From Suillus spraguei (lineage: Eukaryota; Basidiomycota; Agaricomycetes; Boletales; Suillaceae): DNA of 64,000 nucleotides. Positions 1-11,239 of this stretch are shown piece after piece; position 1 is the stretch's first letter; each line of letters opens with the position of its first letter. The notes under the pieces are model-generated. The model was given only the letters and a program-made list of their open reading frames with translations. It searched no databases and was not told where the DNA came from. The translations under genes and the position numbers were made by a program. The DNA is taken from positions 62,001-126,000 of the forward strand of contig JABCPU010000044.1 of assembly GCA_016800925.1 (NCBI GenBank), in the 5' to 3' direction.

Positions 1-727
1 AGGTAGCGAGATGCTAGCAGTGACCTCCAGTCCATGGGAAACTTGTGGTAAAACTAGCGGTAAGTGTGGGAATGCGGTAGGCAAGCGGTAGTGTGAACAG
101 TAAAACTGTGGTAGTACAAGTGGTAAAACTGCGGTAAGCGTGGGAACTTCTGTGATAAAACAAGCGGTAGTGTAGCGGTGAAGCGTGAGAAAGCGCTAGC
201 GCTAGCGGTGAAGCGTGGGAAAGCGGTAAAGAGCGGTAGTGCATGCAGCAGTAAAGCAATTCTTAGAGACAGTGACTTCAGTAAAAGACTTTATTCCGTA
301 AGAGACAGTAGTGGTGACTATTTCTAAGTACTGTGTGTACTATAGGAGGGAAGTAAGGAAGGAGTATGGGTACCTAGGAATTTTATATGAAAGAATAGCT
401 ATGGAGACAGAAGGGATAGGATAAACACACAGCAGACATGTAATAAGACTGTACTTCAGTTTACAAAACATAACGAACCGGTGAGACTGGATGGACATTG
501 GATGGACGGTAAATCTTGCTTGAGGATACCAAATGGGTTTGCGGAGATTGCCAATGATCACTGCTTTGTGGGAAAGTTGCCACAGTACAGCCGCTAAACT
601 GCAATGTGGCTTCCGGAGTGTGGAACAATACCGTTAGATAGGGGTAACACATGGTAAAACATCACTGCAAGGGACGGTGAAGCCAAGAGGTAAGGATAAT
701 GATAGCAATGTGACACCTATACGAAAA
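1..727 (-). repeat. LTR-B2-like LTR fragment
   Basis: Positions 1-355 match, with drift, the stretch 11949-12260 inside the complete LTR-B2 copy at 11775-12643; both are rich in short words such as gcggtaa and gtgggaaa. Positions 611-727 reappear inverted at 9934-10052. No supported gene lies here. The outer end is beyond the window, so the family limits are uncertain. Confidence 0.6.
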
Positions 728-768
728 TGTGCCGTTTTGAGCTCAGCATGAGTTTTTTCATCACAATG

Positions 769-1544
769 TGCCAACCAAACGCTGGAACAGTACCTCCGGA
801 TCTATTGCAACTATCAGCAGGATAACTGGTCTGAGCTACTGCCCCTTGCAGAGTTTGCATACAATAATGCTCCAAGTGCCACTACCGGAGTATCACCCTT
901 CTTCGCCAATAAGGGATATCATCTGAACCTTTCCATTCATCTGGAATGCAATATATCCTCCATCCATGCCCAGGAATATGCCCTAGATCTTAACAAACTT
1001 CACCAGTTCCTCCAAGAAGAGATGTCCAAAGCCCAGAAACGCTATCAAGGACCTGCAGACGCTAAAAGACAACCTGCTCCGGACTTCCAGATTGGAGAAC
1101 AAGTCGTTAAAGCCAAGTACTTCCATTCCACTCATCCATTGAAGAAACTTTCGGAAAAGAATTTAGGTTCATTTGAAATCATATCTCGTCTGGGCACTCA
1201 ATCCTTTGCCATCTGACTTCTGGATTCTATGTGTTCCATACATCCCATATTCCATGTCTCTCAGTTGGAGCCAGCAGTTCCAACACTATCCCTAATCACA
1301 TTCAACCTCCTCCAACTCCAGTCAAAGTTGATGGAGAACGGAGTATGAGATATACAAAATCCTGGACTCTAAACTGGACCGTTGTAGACACCAATGTCAA
1401 CTTCTATACCTTGTCCAGTGGTCCAGATATGAAGGAACAGACAAAGAAACTTCCTGGTTACTTGCCACGGAACTCAGAAATGCATCAGATCTCGTAGCAG
1501 ATTTCCACTCAGCATATCTGGACAAACCTGGTCCTATTGCTTGA
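769..1544 (+). pseudogene. pol: Gypsy-A copy C: 3' end of integrase and chromodomain
   Basis: This stretch aligns with the integrase end of Gypsy-A copy A (from about 18173) and is truncated at its 5' side at 769. It covers the last part of the integrase core, the GPF-type region near 1165-1200, and the chromodomain up to a TGA at 1542-1544, which matches the end of the protein in copy B. Several CGx codons have become TGx or CAx, and in-frame stops break it (for example after the Phe-Ala-Ile stretch near 1216). It is followed tail-to-tail by the antisense gene of the same element. It is a dead fragment of a chromovirus integrase. Confidence 0.85.
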
Positions 1545-1600
1545 AAAGTACATAACAAATACAAGTACATTGAGGGCAGTAACAGAAATCTGGATCTGGA

Positions 1601-3336
1601 CTAAGCACCCTCCATTTCACCTCTGGCACCCCCAGTCTCTTCTCCAGTCCCATCCACCATCTCCTCTCCTACCCCATCCATCACCTCCTCAACCTCCTCA
1701 CCAGTGCCATCCTTTTTGGATCCGGCAGGAATGGAAAGCCTAAATCCAGTCCAGATCTCCTCAACAAGCAGGGCCTGGAACTCCCTCTGCTGTTGGAGGA
1801 AGGCCTCCATGGTAGTACTCATCTGCTCCATCGCAATCCGACTCCCTTCTGCCACTGCAATGCCATCCTGGAGAAGTCCATTGGTCCAAGCCAGCTCCAC
1901 GACGATGCCATTAGCAGCGGCCACCCAAGCCTGATTATCATACTCGACAACCTCCTCATCCGTACCTTTTATGGTCATCAGATTGGAAAAAACATCCACT
2001 TCCAGCACATCCAGAGTGAGGCTCCTCTGAGAGTGCTTGCACTTGCCCTTTGAAGATGGTGTACCAACAGGATGCTGCCTCTTCTGGCCCTTGGGTCCCT
2101 TGACAGATCCGGGCCTTCCAGGACAAGTGTTAAGACTGTACTCAAGGGTAGAGAGATCCGAAGGGCTTTGGCCTCAGTTCGTACACTGTGCCCCTTTCTC
2201 GAGTAATGCCCCTTATTTCAGGGAGGAGTTATTCGTCCGAAGACCCGGGAGGAATTGCGTGACGGATCCGGGTGTCCGAAGGTGTCGGATATGATACGTC
2301 CGAAGGTTATTCGGAACGTAAGGAGAGGACAGAGATTTAAGGCTAGTTTCGGAACGAGTTCCTAACTAGAAACTAACGGAGATGGACTATCCGAAGATAG
2401 AGTCAGAGGTATAGACTATAGGAATCAATCCTAAGTCTCGGAAGGTGACTTAAAGCGGAGAGTGGCTTAAGTCCAGAGAAGGCAGAATGAGTAGAATCTA
2501 AGATGATATTCGAACTAAGGTTCTACGGAGATCTACAAGTGGTTTATATACTGTAAGTATCTAAGACGGATAATCAGCAAGTCCGGGACCGAGGGCTATG
2601 TACGAAGCGTAGCGGAAGTCTATTAGTTAATGCACAGCGGATCAGTAAGCATGAATCGGAAATGAACACAGGAAACGGATCAGTAACACAGGACAGAAAT
2701 ATAAACAGCCGGAGTACCGGTAGCAGGAGAAATGACGAAAGGAGATAGACGCAGATGTACACAAGGGAGTTAAGGTGCAAGAAGTGAGTACATTCGGATG
2801 GGTGGTCCGGACAAGATCTGTGGACCGGAATGGACGTCGGACGGATATGGTCGGATCTGAGATTAGAAGTATGGTATATGACAACAAGTGGCCTTGTCCT
2901 TCCGGCAGACATCACAAGACTTGATCTACAAATGTCAGATACCATCAGATCCGAAAGTCTTCGGATGACTTACCAGGGGATTCTTCTCAGCATCACCCCA
3001 CTGACACATCTGGTCCTTGGACACTCAATGGGAACAGTACCCATTCTTTGCTTGGACTGCCTTGGCCTTGATGGTCTATTAGAATCTGGATCCAAAACAG
3101 TCCACACCACTCACCTGAGCCTCAATCAGAGCCCTCTGCCTCTTTTCCTCCATCTCCCTACAGATCTCTGCCAATTCTATCTGCTTCAATTCCTCCTGCC
3201 TTTTCCGCTCCTCCACCTCCTTATGCTGCTGTTCCGCCTCAGCTTCTGCTGCAGCCCTAGCAGCAACCAGTTGCTACTCCAGATCTGCTACAATGTCGGC
3301 AGCAGACTTAGGGGCATCAGATTTCTTTCCAGACAT
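1601..3336 (-). pseudogene. Gypsy-A copy C: antisense six-cysteine accessory gene, split by a solo LTR
   Basis: This is the third copy of the antisense gene seen at 19012-20021 and 29399-30413. Read on the - strand it starts with the same Met-Ser-Gly-Lys-Lys-Ser type start near 3336, and the homologous stop lies at 1601-1603. The reading is broken by the complete solo LTR at 2128-2883, which sits in the region encoding the second half of the cysteine cluster and is flanked by a perfect 5-bp duplication. The C-terminal part (1601-2008) is still open for 135 codons. The 3' end of pol (1544) faces it tail-to-tail. It is non-functional as it stands, but it shows that the gene belongs to the element family and is not unique to one copy. 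Confidence 0.8.
2128..2883 (-). mobile_element. solo LTR-A (Gypsy-A LTR)
   Basis: A 756-bp LTR starting TGTTAAGAC and ending TATATGACA. It is flanked by perfect 5-bp duplications ACAAG at 2123-2127 and 2884-2888. Removing LTR plus one duplication restores the sequence found uninterrupted in copy A (near 19560). Confidence 0.95.
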
Positions 3337-3422
3337 GATTTAGAGCAAGTTTTGTTAACAAGGATATGAAGTGGGGGTAGGAATCACTTCAGACGTCTGA
3401 TGTCTGTATATCTGTCGGATTT

Positions 3423-3924
3423 AACTAATAGACTTCCATTATACATTGTACTTAGCCCTCGGTCCTGGACTCAGTGAGTATCTGTGCTAGTTACTTACAG
3501 TATGTATATAAACCACTTGTAAATCTCCATAGAACCTTAGTTCGAATATCATCTTAGATTCTGCTCAATCTGTTTCTCTGGACTTGAGTTACTTCCAGCT
3601 CTAGTCATCTTCCAAGACTTAGGATTGATTCCTATAAGTCTGCATCTCCGACTCTACCTTCGGGTAGTCTACCTCTGTTAGTTTCTAGTTAAGGACTCAT
3701 TCTGAGACTAGTCTTATTCCTCATATCATCTCCACATTCCGGATAACCTTCGGATGCATCATACCCAATACCTTCGGACATCCGGATCCATCATGCGACC
3801 ACTTCCAGATCTTCAGATGTATACCTATCCTCTGAAATAAGGGGCATCACTGGGAAAGGGGTACAGTGTACGAACTGAGGCCAAAGCCCTTCTGATCTCT
3901 TACCCTTTGAGTATGGTCTTAACA
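3423..3924 (+). repeat. LTR-A, 5'-truncated 3' LTR of Gypsy-A copy C
   Basis: Matches the last two-thirds of LTR-A and ends gtcttaaca at 3924. It follows the antisense gene and its leader (3337-3422), so it is the remnant 3' LTR of copy C. The first part of the LTR is missing. Confidence 0.8.
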
Positions 3925-5242
3925 GCCGACAATGACATTAGTGATTCATTAGCTGCAGTACCTGCACCATTGACAACAGGTTCCAAAGTACCTACTTGTC
4001 GGGACCACACTTCAGTGCAGGCTACTCAAGTCATTGCAGCTGACCCAGAAATGCCTAAGGCCAAGTGTGTCAGTGCTCGCAGCAAGAAGGCAACAATGAA
4101 GTATAATACAAAGTGATGCATGCTATTTTTTTTGGTCGTTTAGCACTTTTTTCATGTATCTACACATAACTGCTGGCCTCAGTGTCCACCACATCATAGT
4201 GTTTTTGCAGCTCTTCCCGTTCATGGCCTCATGCTGTGCGATTGCATCATGCATAGCATTTGTTGATTTGGAAGACTGCTCTGGAAATCAACAATGTCTT
4301 GAACTCATAGCAGCCACTGCAAAATTTAAGGACACCAGGGGTTAATGCTGGCATGCACCATACTCGACCTTCAAACAGATTATTCCTTTGCTGACCATCA
4401 ATTGTACACAGATTTGTGTAAGGTTGTCATCATTAGGGAGGACGACCAACACTGATGGCAGTTTGAAGAGTAGTGAAGTAGGAAGAGCATATGTGATTCA
4501 GATGGTACAGTAAATAAGATTGATAAATGTCTGTGTGCATGTCTACCTATATATGTATGTCTGAGGTCCAGAGGCAGTGTCCAATCATCAGAGGGCGCAG
4601 TTCAGAAGGGCACAGTGATATTAACGCCTACCTTGTAAGGACCTTAGAATGTGCATATAGGTAATTGGGTTCCGTTGTATTGGCCTCTTGGCCAAGGGGT
4701 AACTATGCCAGTTAATACTATGGTTCTACCTAATAAGGTAATAGTCTAGAGTTTGAACCTCTGTAGTAGCACAATAAAATAGTAGTGGTAACAATTGTAA
4801 TAGTTGTAGTGAAATAGTAATGATAATAATACTAATGTAATAATAATGATTAGATAGTAATGTAAGTAGAGATCTCAAATAACAAGGGTGGGATGCGGGG
4901 TTAAAAGATCACATGAATCACTCAAATAATATTTTACTTTATTTTAAGATTGTGGTTGACATTATGATACCTTACAATGCCTTTTAAGGTCTGTCCCTCA
5001 TGTGTCACAGCACAGCCATTCTGATGCCTTACAATGGCCAGTGGCAACCATTCTAAAGTCTTAAAATATAATTGTATGTCATTCAAATACATTAAAATGG
5101 CCCATGTGAAAAATAGCCCTTAAAATGTCTACCAAGGACTTGCAATGGTCCCCAGAAAACTCCGATACACTACCCATGGTGCAGTAGTGGCGGCTCTGTA
5201 TGAGCGAGATAGGTGATGAAAGAGATGGTAAAAGGAGTAGTG
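3925..5242. other. No supported gene; AT-rich unique sequence with a short ORF and microsatellite
   Basis: A 69-codon + ORF (3907-4116) overlaps the LTR end and has no recognisable domain. About 4770-4870 is an AT-rich degenerate trinucleotide run (taa/tag words). About 4940-5160 repeats degenerate words of the type ccttacaatgg. Nothing else is recognised. Confidence 0.5.
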
Positions 5243-5668
5243 TGTCATATACCATACTTCTAATCCCAGATCCGACCATATCCGATCAGATCCAATCGAT
5301 TCTATTTCCGTCCAGTCCACAGATCCTGTCCGGATCACCCATCTGAATGTGCCCACTTCTCGCACTCTAACTCCCTTGTGTATATCTGTGTCTATCTCCT
5401 TTCATCATTCCTCCTGTTTCCAGTATTCCAGCTGTGTATACTTCCATCTTGTGCCACTGATCCGTTACCTGTGTGTCATTTCCGATTCATGCTTACTGAT
5501 TCGCTGCGCATTAACTAATAGACTTCCATTACACTTCATACATAGCCCTCAGTCCCGGACTTGTTGATTATCCATATAAGATACTTACAGTATATAAACC
5601 ACTTGTAGATCTCCGTAGAACCTTAGTTCGAATATCATCTTAGATTCTGCTCATTCTGCTTCCTTCCT
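5243..5668 (+). repeat. LTR-A, 5' part
   Basis: Starts TGTCATATACC like the complete LTR-A copies and follows them for about 426 bp, then jumps into Gypsy-G2 LTR sequence at about 5669. Confidence 0.85.
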
Positions 5669-5845
5669 TGGACTTAGTATCTGAATGCTCACTAGTCTGA
5701 ATCTATTTGCCTTTAAACTCTTCTCCATTCAAATCTCGCTCATTGATTTAACTACTGGTAACTTAACCACTCAAAGTACTGCACTACTCTCGACTTTGCT
5801 ACTCGTAACCAGACCATGGCCAGTGATCTTGCTGGGTCACTATCT
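5669..5845 (+). repeat. Fragment of Gypsy-G2 LTR
   Basis: Matches about 24110-24285 within the 5' LTR of Gypsy-G2. It is wedged between two LTR-A pieces in opposite orientation. Confidence 0.75.
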
Positions 5846-6611
5846 TAAGACCGTACTCAAAAGGTGAAGGATCTGAAGGGCTTTGGCCTCAGTTCGTGCA
5901 CTGTGCCCCTTTCCCGAGTAATGCCCCTTATTTCAGGGAGTAGGTATACATCTGAAGATCCAGAAGGAGTTGCATAGCGGATCCGGATGTCCGAAGGTAT
6001 CGGATATGATACGTCCGAAGGTTATCTGGAACGTAAGAATAGAATGAAGATTAAGACTAGCTTTAGAACGAGTTCCTAACTAGAAACTAACAGAGATAGA
6101 CTATCCAAAGATAGAGTCGGAGATGTAGACTATAGGAATCAATCCCAAGTCTCAGAGGATGACTTAGAGCGGAAAGTGGCTTAAGTCCGGAGGAAGCAAA
6201 ATGAGTAGAATCTAAGATGATATTCGAACTAAGGTTCTACGGAGATCTACAAGTGGTTTATATACTGTAAGTATCTAAGACGGATAATCAACAAGTCCGT
6301 GACCGAGGGCTATGTACGAAGTGTAACGGAAGTCTATTAGTTAATGCACAGTGGATCAGTAAGCATGAATCGGAAATGAACACAGGTAACGGATCAGTGA
6401 TGCAGGATGGAAATATACACAGCCGGAATACTGGAAACAGGAGGAAAGACGAAAGGAGATAGACGCAGATATACACAAGGGAGTTAAGGTGCGAGAAGTG
6501 AGCACATTCAGATGGGTGGTCCAGACAGGATCTGTGGACCGGACGGAAATGGAATCGATCGGATCTGATCGGATCTGGTCGGATCTGGGATTAGAAGTAT
6601 GGTATATGACA
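5846..6611 (-). repeat. LTR-A, nearly complete
   Basis: About 766 bp of LTR-A in reverse orientation, ending TATATGACA at 6611. The outermost bases at the left end are altered (cttaagac instead of tgttaagac). No matching target duplication is visible. With 5243-5668 it forms an inverted pair. Confidence 0.85.
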
Positions 6612-6998
6612 GTATGTATGACAAGTCCTTTTAACATATTCATGTGCATATGAGATAATTAGGCGAGTCCAGTAGCAAGATAGAAAATAAACAGGGTGTT
6701 AGTAAAGAGGCACACAGTGTGCAGCAGCCCCTTGAAGGTAAATCCTGCCATAGGTTTAGTAATGGCGGAAGTAAAGTAACTACACACCAATGGATCTAGA
6801 TGGAATTGGATGAGACATGAGGGCATCAGTGTGAGGATCTGGTAAGGGTCCACAGAATAAGAACAGTTCCACCTTAGTGGAGTGAAAAGGTTATATGCTT
6901 GCTCACTATAAGGGAATTGTTTGGTTGCCGCTGCAGACGGCAACAAGATGCTTGTCAAAAAGGGGGGTTTGACAGTCAGCGTGACTTTGCTCACTACA
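6612..6998 (-). repeat. LTR-B2, terminal part
   Basis: Matches the last part of the complete LTR-B2 at 12260-12643, ending ctcactaca at 6998. It is inverted relative to 23392-23713 and 40727-41027, which are the corresponding parts of the Gypsy-G2 LTRs. Confidence 0.75.
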
Positions 6999-8051
6999 CC
7001 GCACCACATGCATTACCCCATTTAGGGTATGTCCTTGTCTCTAGCTCCTGGTTACCTCTGTCTGTGTCTTGATAATCTCTTCTGTACATATCTCATCTCC
7101 AAGTCCATTTAGTTATGTTCCATTGCACTTAGCAATATGTTTCCACATGGTTCATACATAGCATTGGACTATGCTTACTGATCTTCCGTTATGCTACCTA
7201 CAGTATATAAACTTGGACTTGTACTCTAGCCGATCTCAGTCTGAACATTACTTATTCTCCGCCTGATATCTTGTTACCTCCTATACTTCTCATATCAATA
7301 TAACTCTGTTCTGTTCTTGCACTTGGGCTCTGGCCCTTGTAAGCCTCCAATTCAGGCCTATGGGAGTTTTCCCTAGGCCAGACCTTTGACCCTTTGTTAT
7401 ATGATACTTTCCGGACTTCATCCAACTCCTGTCTTTATCCCTGTTCACCTCCAGCTCTACCTTTGGTAGTCTTCCTCTGTTTGTTTCTACTCCGGACTTC
7501 ATCTGTAGTAGCCCATACCCTCATTACATAATCTCTGGACCTACTCCTCTATAGTAGGGCAATACTTCCCCTTAGATCCATAGAGCTCCGCTCCTCCACT
7601 CCTCCACTCCTCATCCTCTGGACCTCCAGTCCTATCCTATCCCATCATCTATCTCCCGTAAATCATTGTTTCCCCTGAAGCTTCACTCCTATCCTGCCCT
7701 GGACTTTGTCCAGCAGTCTGTTCTCCATTCCATTCTACTTGGGACTTGTCCTAGTAGTCTTATCTCTATTCCCTGTCCTCCGGAAATAGTTCTGGCATGT
7801 TTCCCACTCTTCTCTGGTAGTCCATTTGTGCTCTTCTGAGTAGTCTAGCCCTAGAGTTCCTCTGTAGTTCCCCTCCAGACTTCACTGAAACTCCCTCTCA
7901 GACTTCATATGAAATTAGGGGCACATACTTGTATAAGGGGCACAGCGCACAAGCTGAGGCCAAGCCCCCATGATTTAGTTATGACCCTCCAGTACAACCC
8001 CATGCAAAGCTGGAACTTCTGAGTAGCCTCCAGTTTGGCATGGCTGTAACA
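6999..8051 (+). repeat. LTR-C copy
   Basis: About 1 kb shared with 11240-13067, 57190-57774 and, inverted, 61531-62704. It ends ggctgtaaca at 8051. It contains a TATA-like tatataaac near 7204 followed by a promoter-like region, consistent with an LTR. It has no coding content; the short ORFs are not conserved between copies. Confidence 0.8.
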
Positions 8052-9933
8052 CTTATCTAGAGTTGATAAGGTGATTTCTGAGTGCATTCAGAGTTTTGCA
8101 AGGGCATGCCAATGTGCAAACCTATACAGAAGTGGCTGTATAATTGCATTGTGGTCTTCAGGGAAAAGTCCCTTGAAGACTGGCATTGCACACTGAGATA
8201 TATATTAATGACACAAGTAAGCACATAAAGCAACAAGAAGGACCTGCAAAATGTCCTCAAAATCTCATGCTGCAAGCTTCTTCATTTCCAATGTGTTATT
8301 CCTAAATACATGAACAACACCATTACCATATGATGGGATGAGGCAAAATCTAAGTTGAACATAATCAGTTTGATACTTGAAAAACAAGATGGCATATAAT
8401 GGACCTGTTATTGAGTCATGCAACCAGGGCATTACCACCAGGCAGTGCATAAAGTAGACAGATCAGATGCATGAATAGGACCTTCTTAGCAGCTTTCTCT
8501 GAGCAACAGATGGTGGTAGATTGATACTTACAGCAATACTAGTTGTCCGAGTCAGCTGTGAGTTACTGTCACAGTGTGTACTAGTACAAGTTAATTTGTG
8601 TTAGGTTTTAGTTATTGAATCTTTTGCTCGGTCCTGCCGTCTTTCCATAGCTAGGGTTCTTGCTCTCTGGTAGTGCTTGCACAAAGAGTGATGCCTGCTA
8701 AGTCCACAGAAATCTGTATCCTTTGCCCAGGAGCAGCCCATTGCGGTGGAACTACTGTGACCACTGCAGCATAGTAGGACCATAAAAAGGAGAAAGACAA
8801 GACACAGACCAACTTGAACCCAAGGCTGTTGAGAGATAGCACACATTCAATGTTATAACAGTCAACTCAGCAGTCTGACAGGGTATCATATAATATCATC
8901 ATATGACTTGTGAAGCATCAGAAAAACCATCTATGTGTCACATGTAAGCGTCATATAAAAGGAAATTTTTTCTGATAAAAGTTTTGAAATACCACATAGC
9001 TCTGATTGAATGACTGGTAGCTGTCAAATACCAGATGAACTAACTAGTTAGACTTAAACTTCAAGCATGTTTGAGCCAGCCCAAATTTTCAACACATCTG
9101 AGTCGTCATCGCCACCTTTAGGCTTAGAGCCCTTCAATGTGTGTCATAACAGTGACACTGTGCATGGACAATCTACCATTTTCCCTAAGACAAACAGTGC
9201 TGTGCCAATGGCCACGTGAGACCTGCACTCATGTTTGGTATGTAGTCATCTCCTCAGGCTTACATTGTAGTAAGTCATCAAACACAAATACTGATTCAGA
9301 TGTGTAAGATGACATTTGATGAAATTGATATCAAAGGAGATAAAGAGCAAGCCCTGACGTACACTTAGTATACCATTGACACATTTTTTGCAAGTTATAC
9401 TGCAGCACAGAACTGAGTGTGCCAATATGCTCAACTTGTGAAGATATACCAACAAGAGGCAGATGATTGGGCCATCAAACTCCAGAAAGCTGCCCATATC
9501 TTGCCAGATTACAAGCCTGCATTATGGATCCTGCTGTGCTCAGGCTAGTAGGAGTGCTAATTATCAAACCTTCAAAGCTTCAGATTTGAGTCTACTTTCG
9601 CTTATCACTAATTTGAGTTGTGCTTCAGGCCATGCTTTGTCTATCTAGCCAATATTATGGTTGTACAAGCTAGTCATCACCTATAACACTGACGATGTTA
9701 CCATGATGTGTTTACTTATAGTTTAAGTTGTGTATGTGTATTGGCACAATTATATCACTTATATTGGGTCAGCCATCAGAAAAGCTCGGTATGTGGCTAA
9801 TTGCCATTTTAGGTTGAAGTCAGCAGCATTGATGTCGGTAAGTCATGCATATTAACTTGAAGCTCAACTGTCAATTGCAACAGTTTATGATGTCGCTGTG
9901 ACAAGCAAACTCACACTGGGTTTGAAACGACAC
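8052..9933. other. No supported gene; low-copy sequence
   Basis: No repeat from elsewhere in the window was recognised here. Both strands hold only ORFs of about 60-83 codons without recognisable domains. An old gene broken up by introns cannot be excluded. Confidence 0.5.
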
Positions 9934-10289
9934 ATTTTCATATAGGTGTCAACCGGCAACCATTATCCTTACCCCTCAGCTTCACCATCCTATGTCATAC
10001 CACTTTACCATGTGTTACCCCTATCTGCCAGTATTGTTCTGCACTCCAGAAGTGTCATATACCATACATTCAGGTCCAGATCAAATCTGATCCATGGATA
10101 TCTGGACACCCAATCCATATATCCTAGTCCACTCATCCAATCCAGCTCACATATCTAATCCACCCATCCACTCCAATCCATATCCATATCTGATCCATGT
10201 CCATATCTGATCTGTGTCCATATCTGGTCCAAGTTCATATCTGAACTATTCCCGCGCACCTGTGCATTACCCCTTTTAGACTATACTGG
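9934..10289. repeat. Composite of LTR fragments and a short minisatellite
   Basis: 9934-10052 is the inverse of 611-727. 10053-10110 resembles the first bases of LTR-A (tgtcatatacc). About 10160-10245 is a degenerate tandem of roughly 18 bp built on ccatatctgat. 10258-10289 resembles the start region of LTR-C. Confidence 0.55.
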
Positions 10290-11239
10290 TGTAAAGATAC
10301 AACCTAACCTGGGCTGTAGATAAACTACCTCCTAAATTAGTATGTGTGGTCTTGCGCTCCATCTAGTCTGCTTCACTTGTCAAACAAGAGCATTCAATCA
10401 TAAAGGGGGATGCCTGTTAGTATAGTCTAATCTAAGTCAAACCAGTGAGCGAATGTAGTGTCATAGTCAGTGGTAAGCTGCCGCAGCTAGCAATGATACC
10501 GCAGGAACTAGTGTGGTAAGTAGCAGTACTAGCACCGTTGAAACAATGTCAGTAACAGTGTCATTGAGTGAGCGGTGACGAGCAATGATATCAGCAGTAG
10601 TGGTAAGGTTGCGAGTGGTGCAAAGAAACAGTAAAGAAAGCCGCAGTACTTTCAGTGGTAAAGTAGCAGTGAGTGTGAAATTCAGTCAGAATAGGGGTCA
10701 AGAATCTAGCAGTGTGCCAGCAGTAACGGTGAACAAGCGAAATTGATTAATGAGTGGTAAGGAACTTTAAAGACTAAGTCCACTACTGGGTAGATCCAGA
10801 GCTAGACAATAATCCTGACCTATAGTATGGTGAAAATAAGGTACAAATCAGGTACTGTATCATGTGGGGTATGTGGTGCTTATATCCTAAATTGTATGTA
10901 CTTGGAATGCTTTAGGCGAGATCAGTAGCGCTCAAGTGCAGTAACTGCCGTATGTAAATGTAGCACGAGGCAACATGTAATAAGACTTGCTGTGGAATCA
11001 GTGATAATGAACATAAAACAAACTATGCACCAAATGGAGCTATGCGGATGCAGCAAGGACATGGAAGGACATCGGTACATGGAACATGGTGCAGCAGTCA
11101 GTATGGTGTGCAGTAAGCATGGGATGCCACCAGCAATGCTAAAGGGGTAAGACGGCCATGGACAAGTGGTAACTCCTATAGATGTGAGATGAGTGCTAAA
11201 AGGTAGGGTTTTGAGGCCAGCGCCAATATGTTCGTTACA
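10290..11239 (-). mobile_element. solo LTR-B1
   Basis: A complete 950-bp LTR, TGTAAAGAT to GTTACA in + reading. The adjacent 4-mers are CTGG (left) and CCAG (right), both one CpG transition away from CCGG. It appears inserted near the start of an LTR-C copy. Confidence 0.85.

Noticed and set aside
4680..4720. Palindromic ggcctcttggccaagg, possible tRNA or hairpin RNA
   Set aside because: The cloverleaf and T-loop do not follow; the words are too short to support an RNA gene.
8601..8846. 81-codon - ORF with a hydrophobic stretch, possible membrane protein
   Set aside because: Two overlapping frames, no start context, no family recognised; unsupported.
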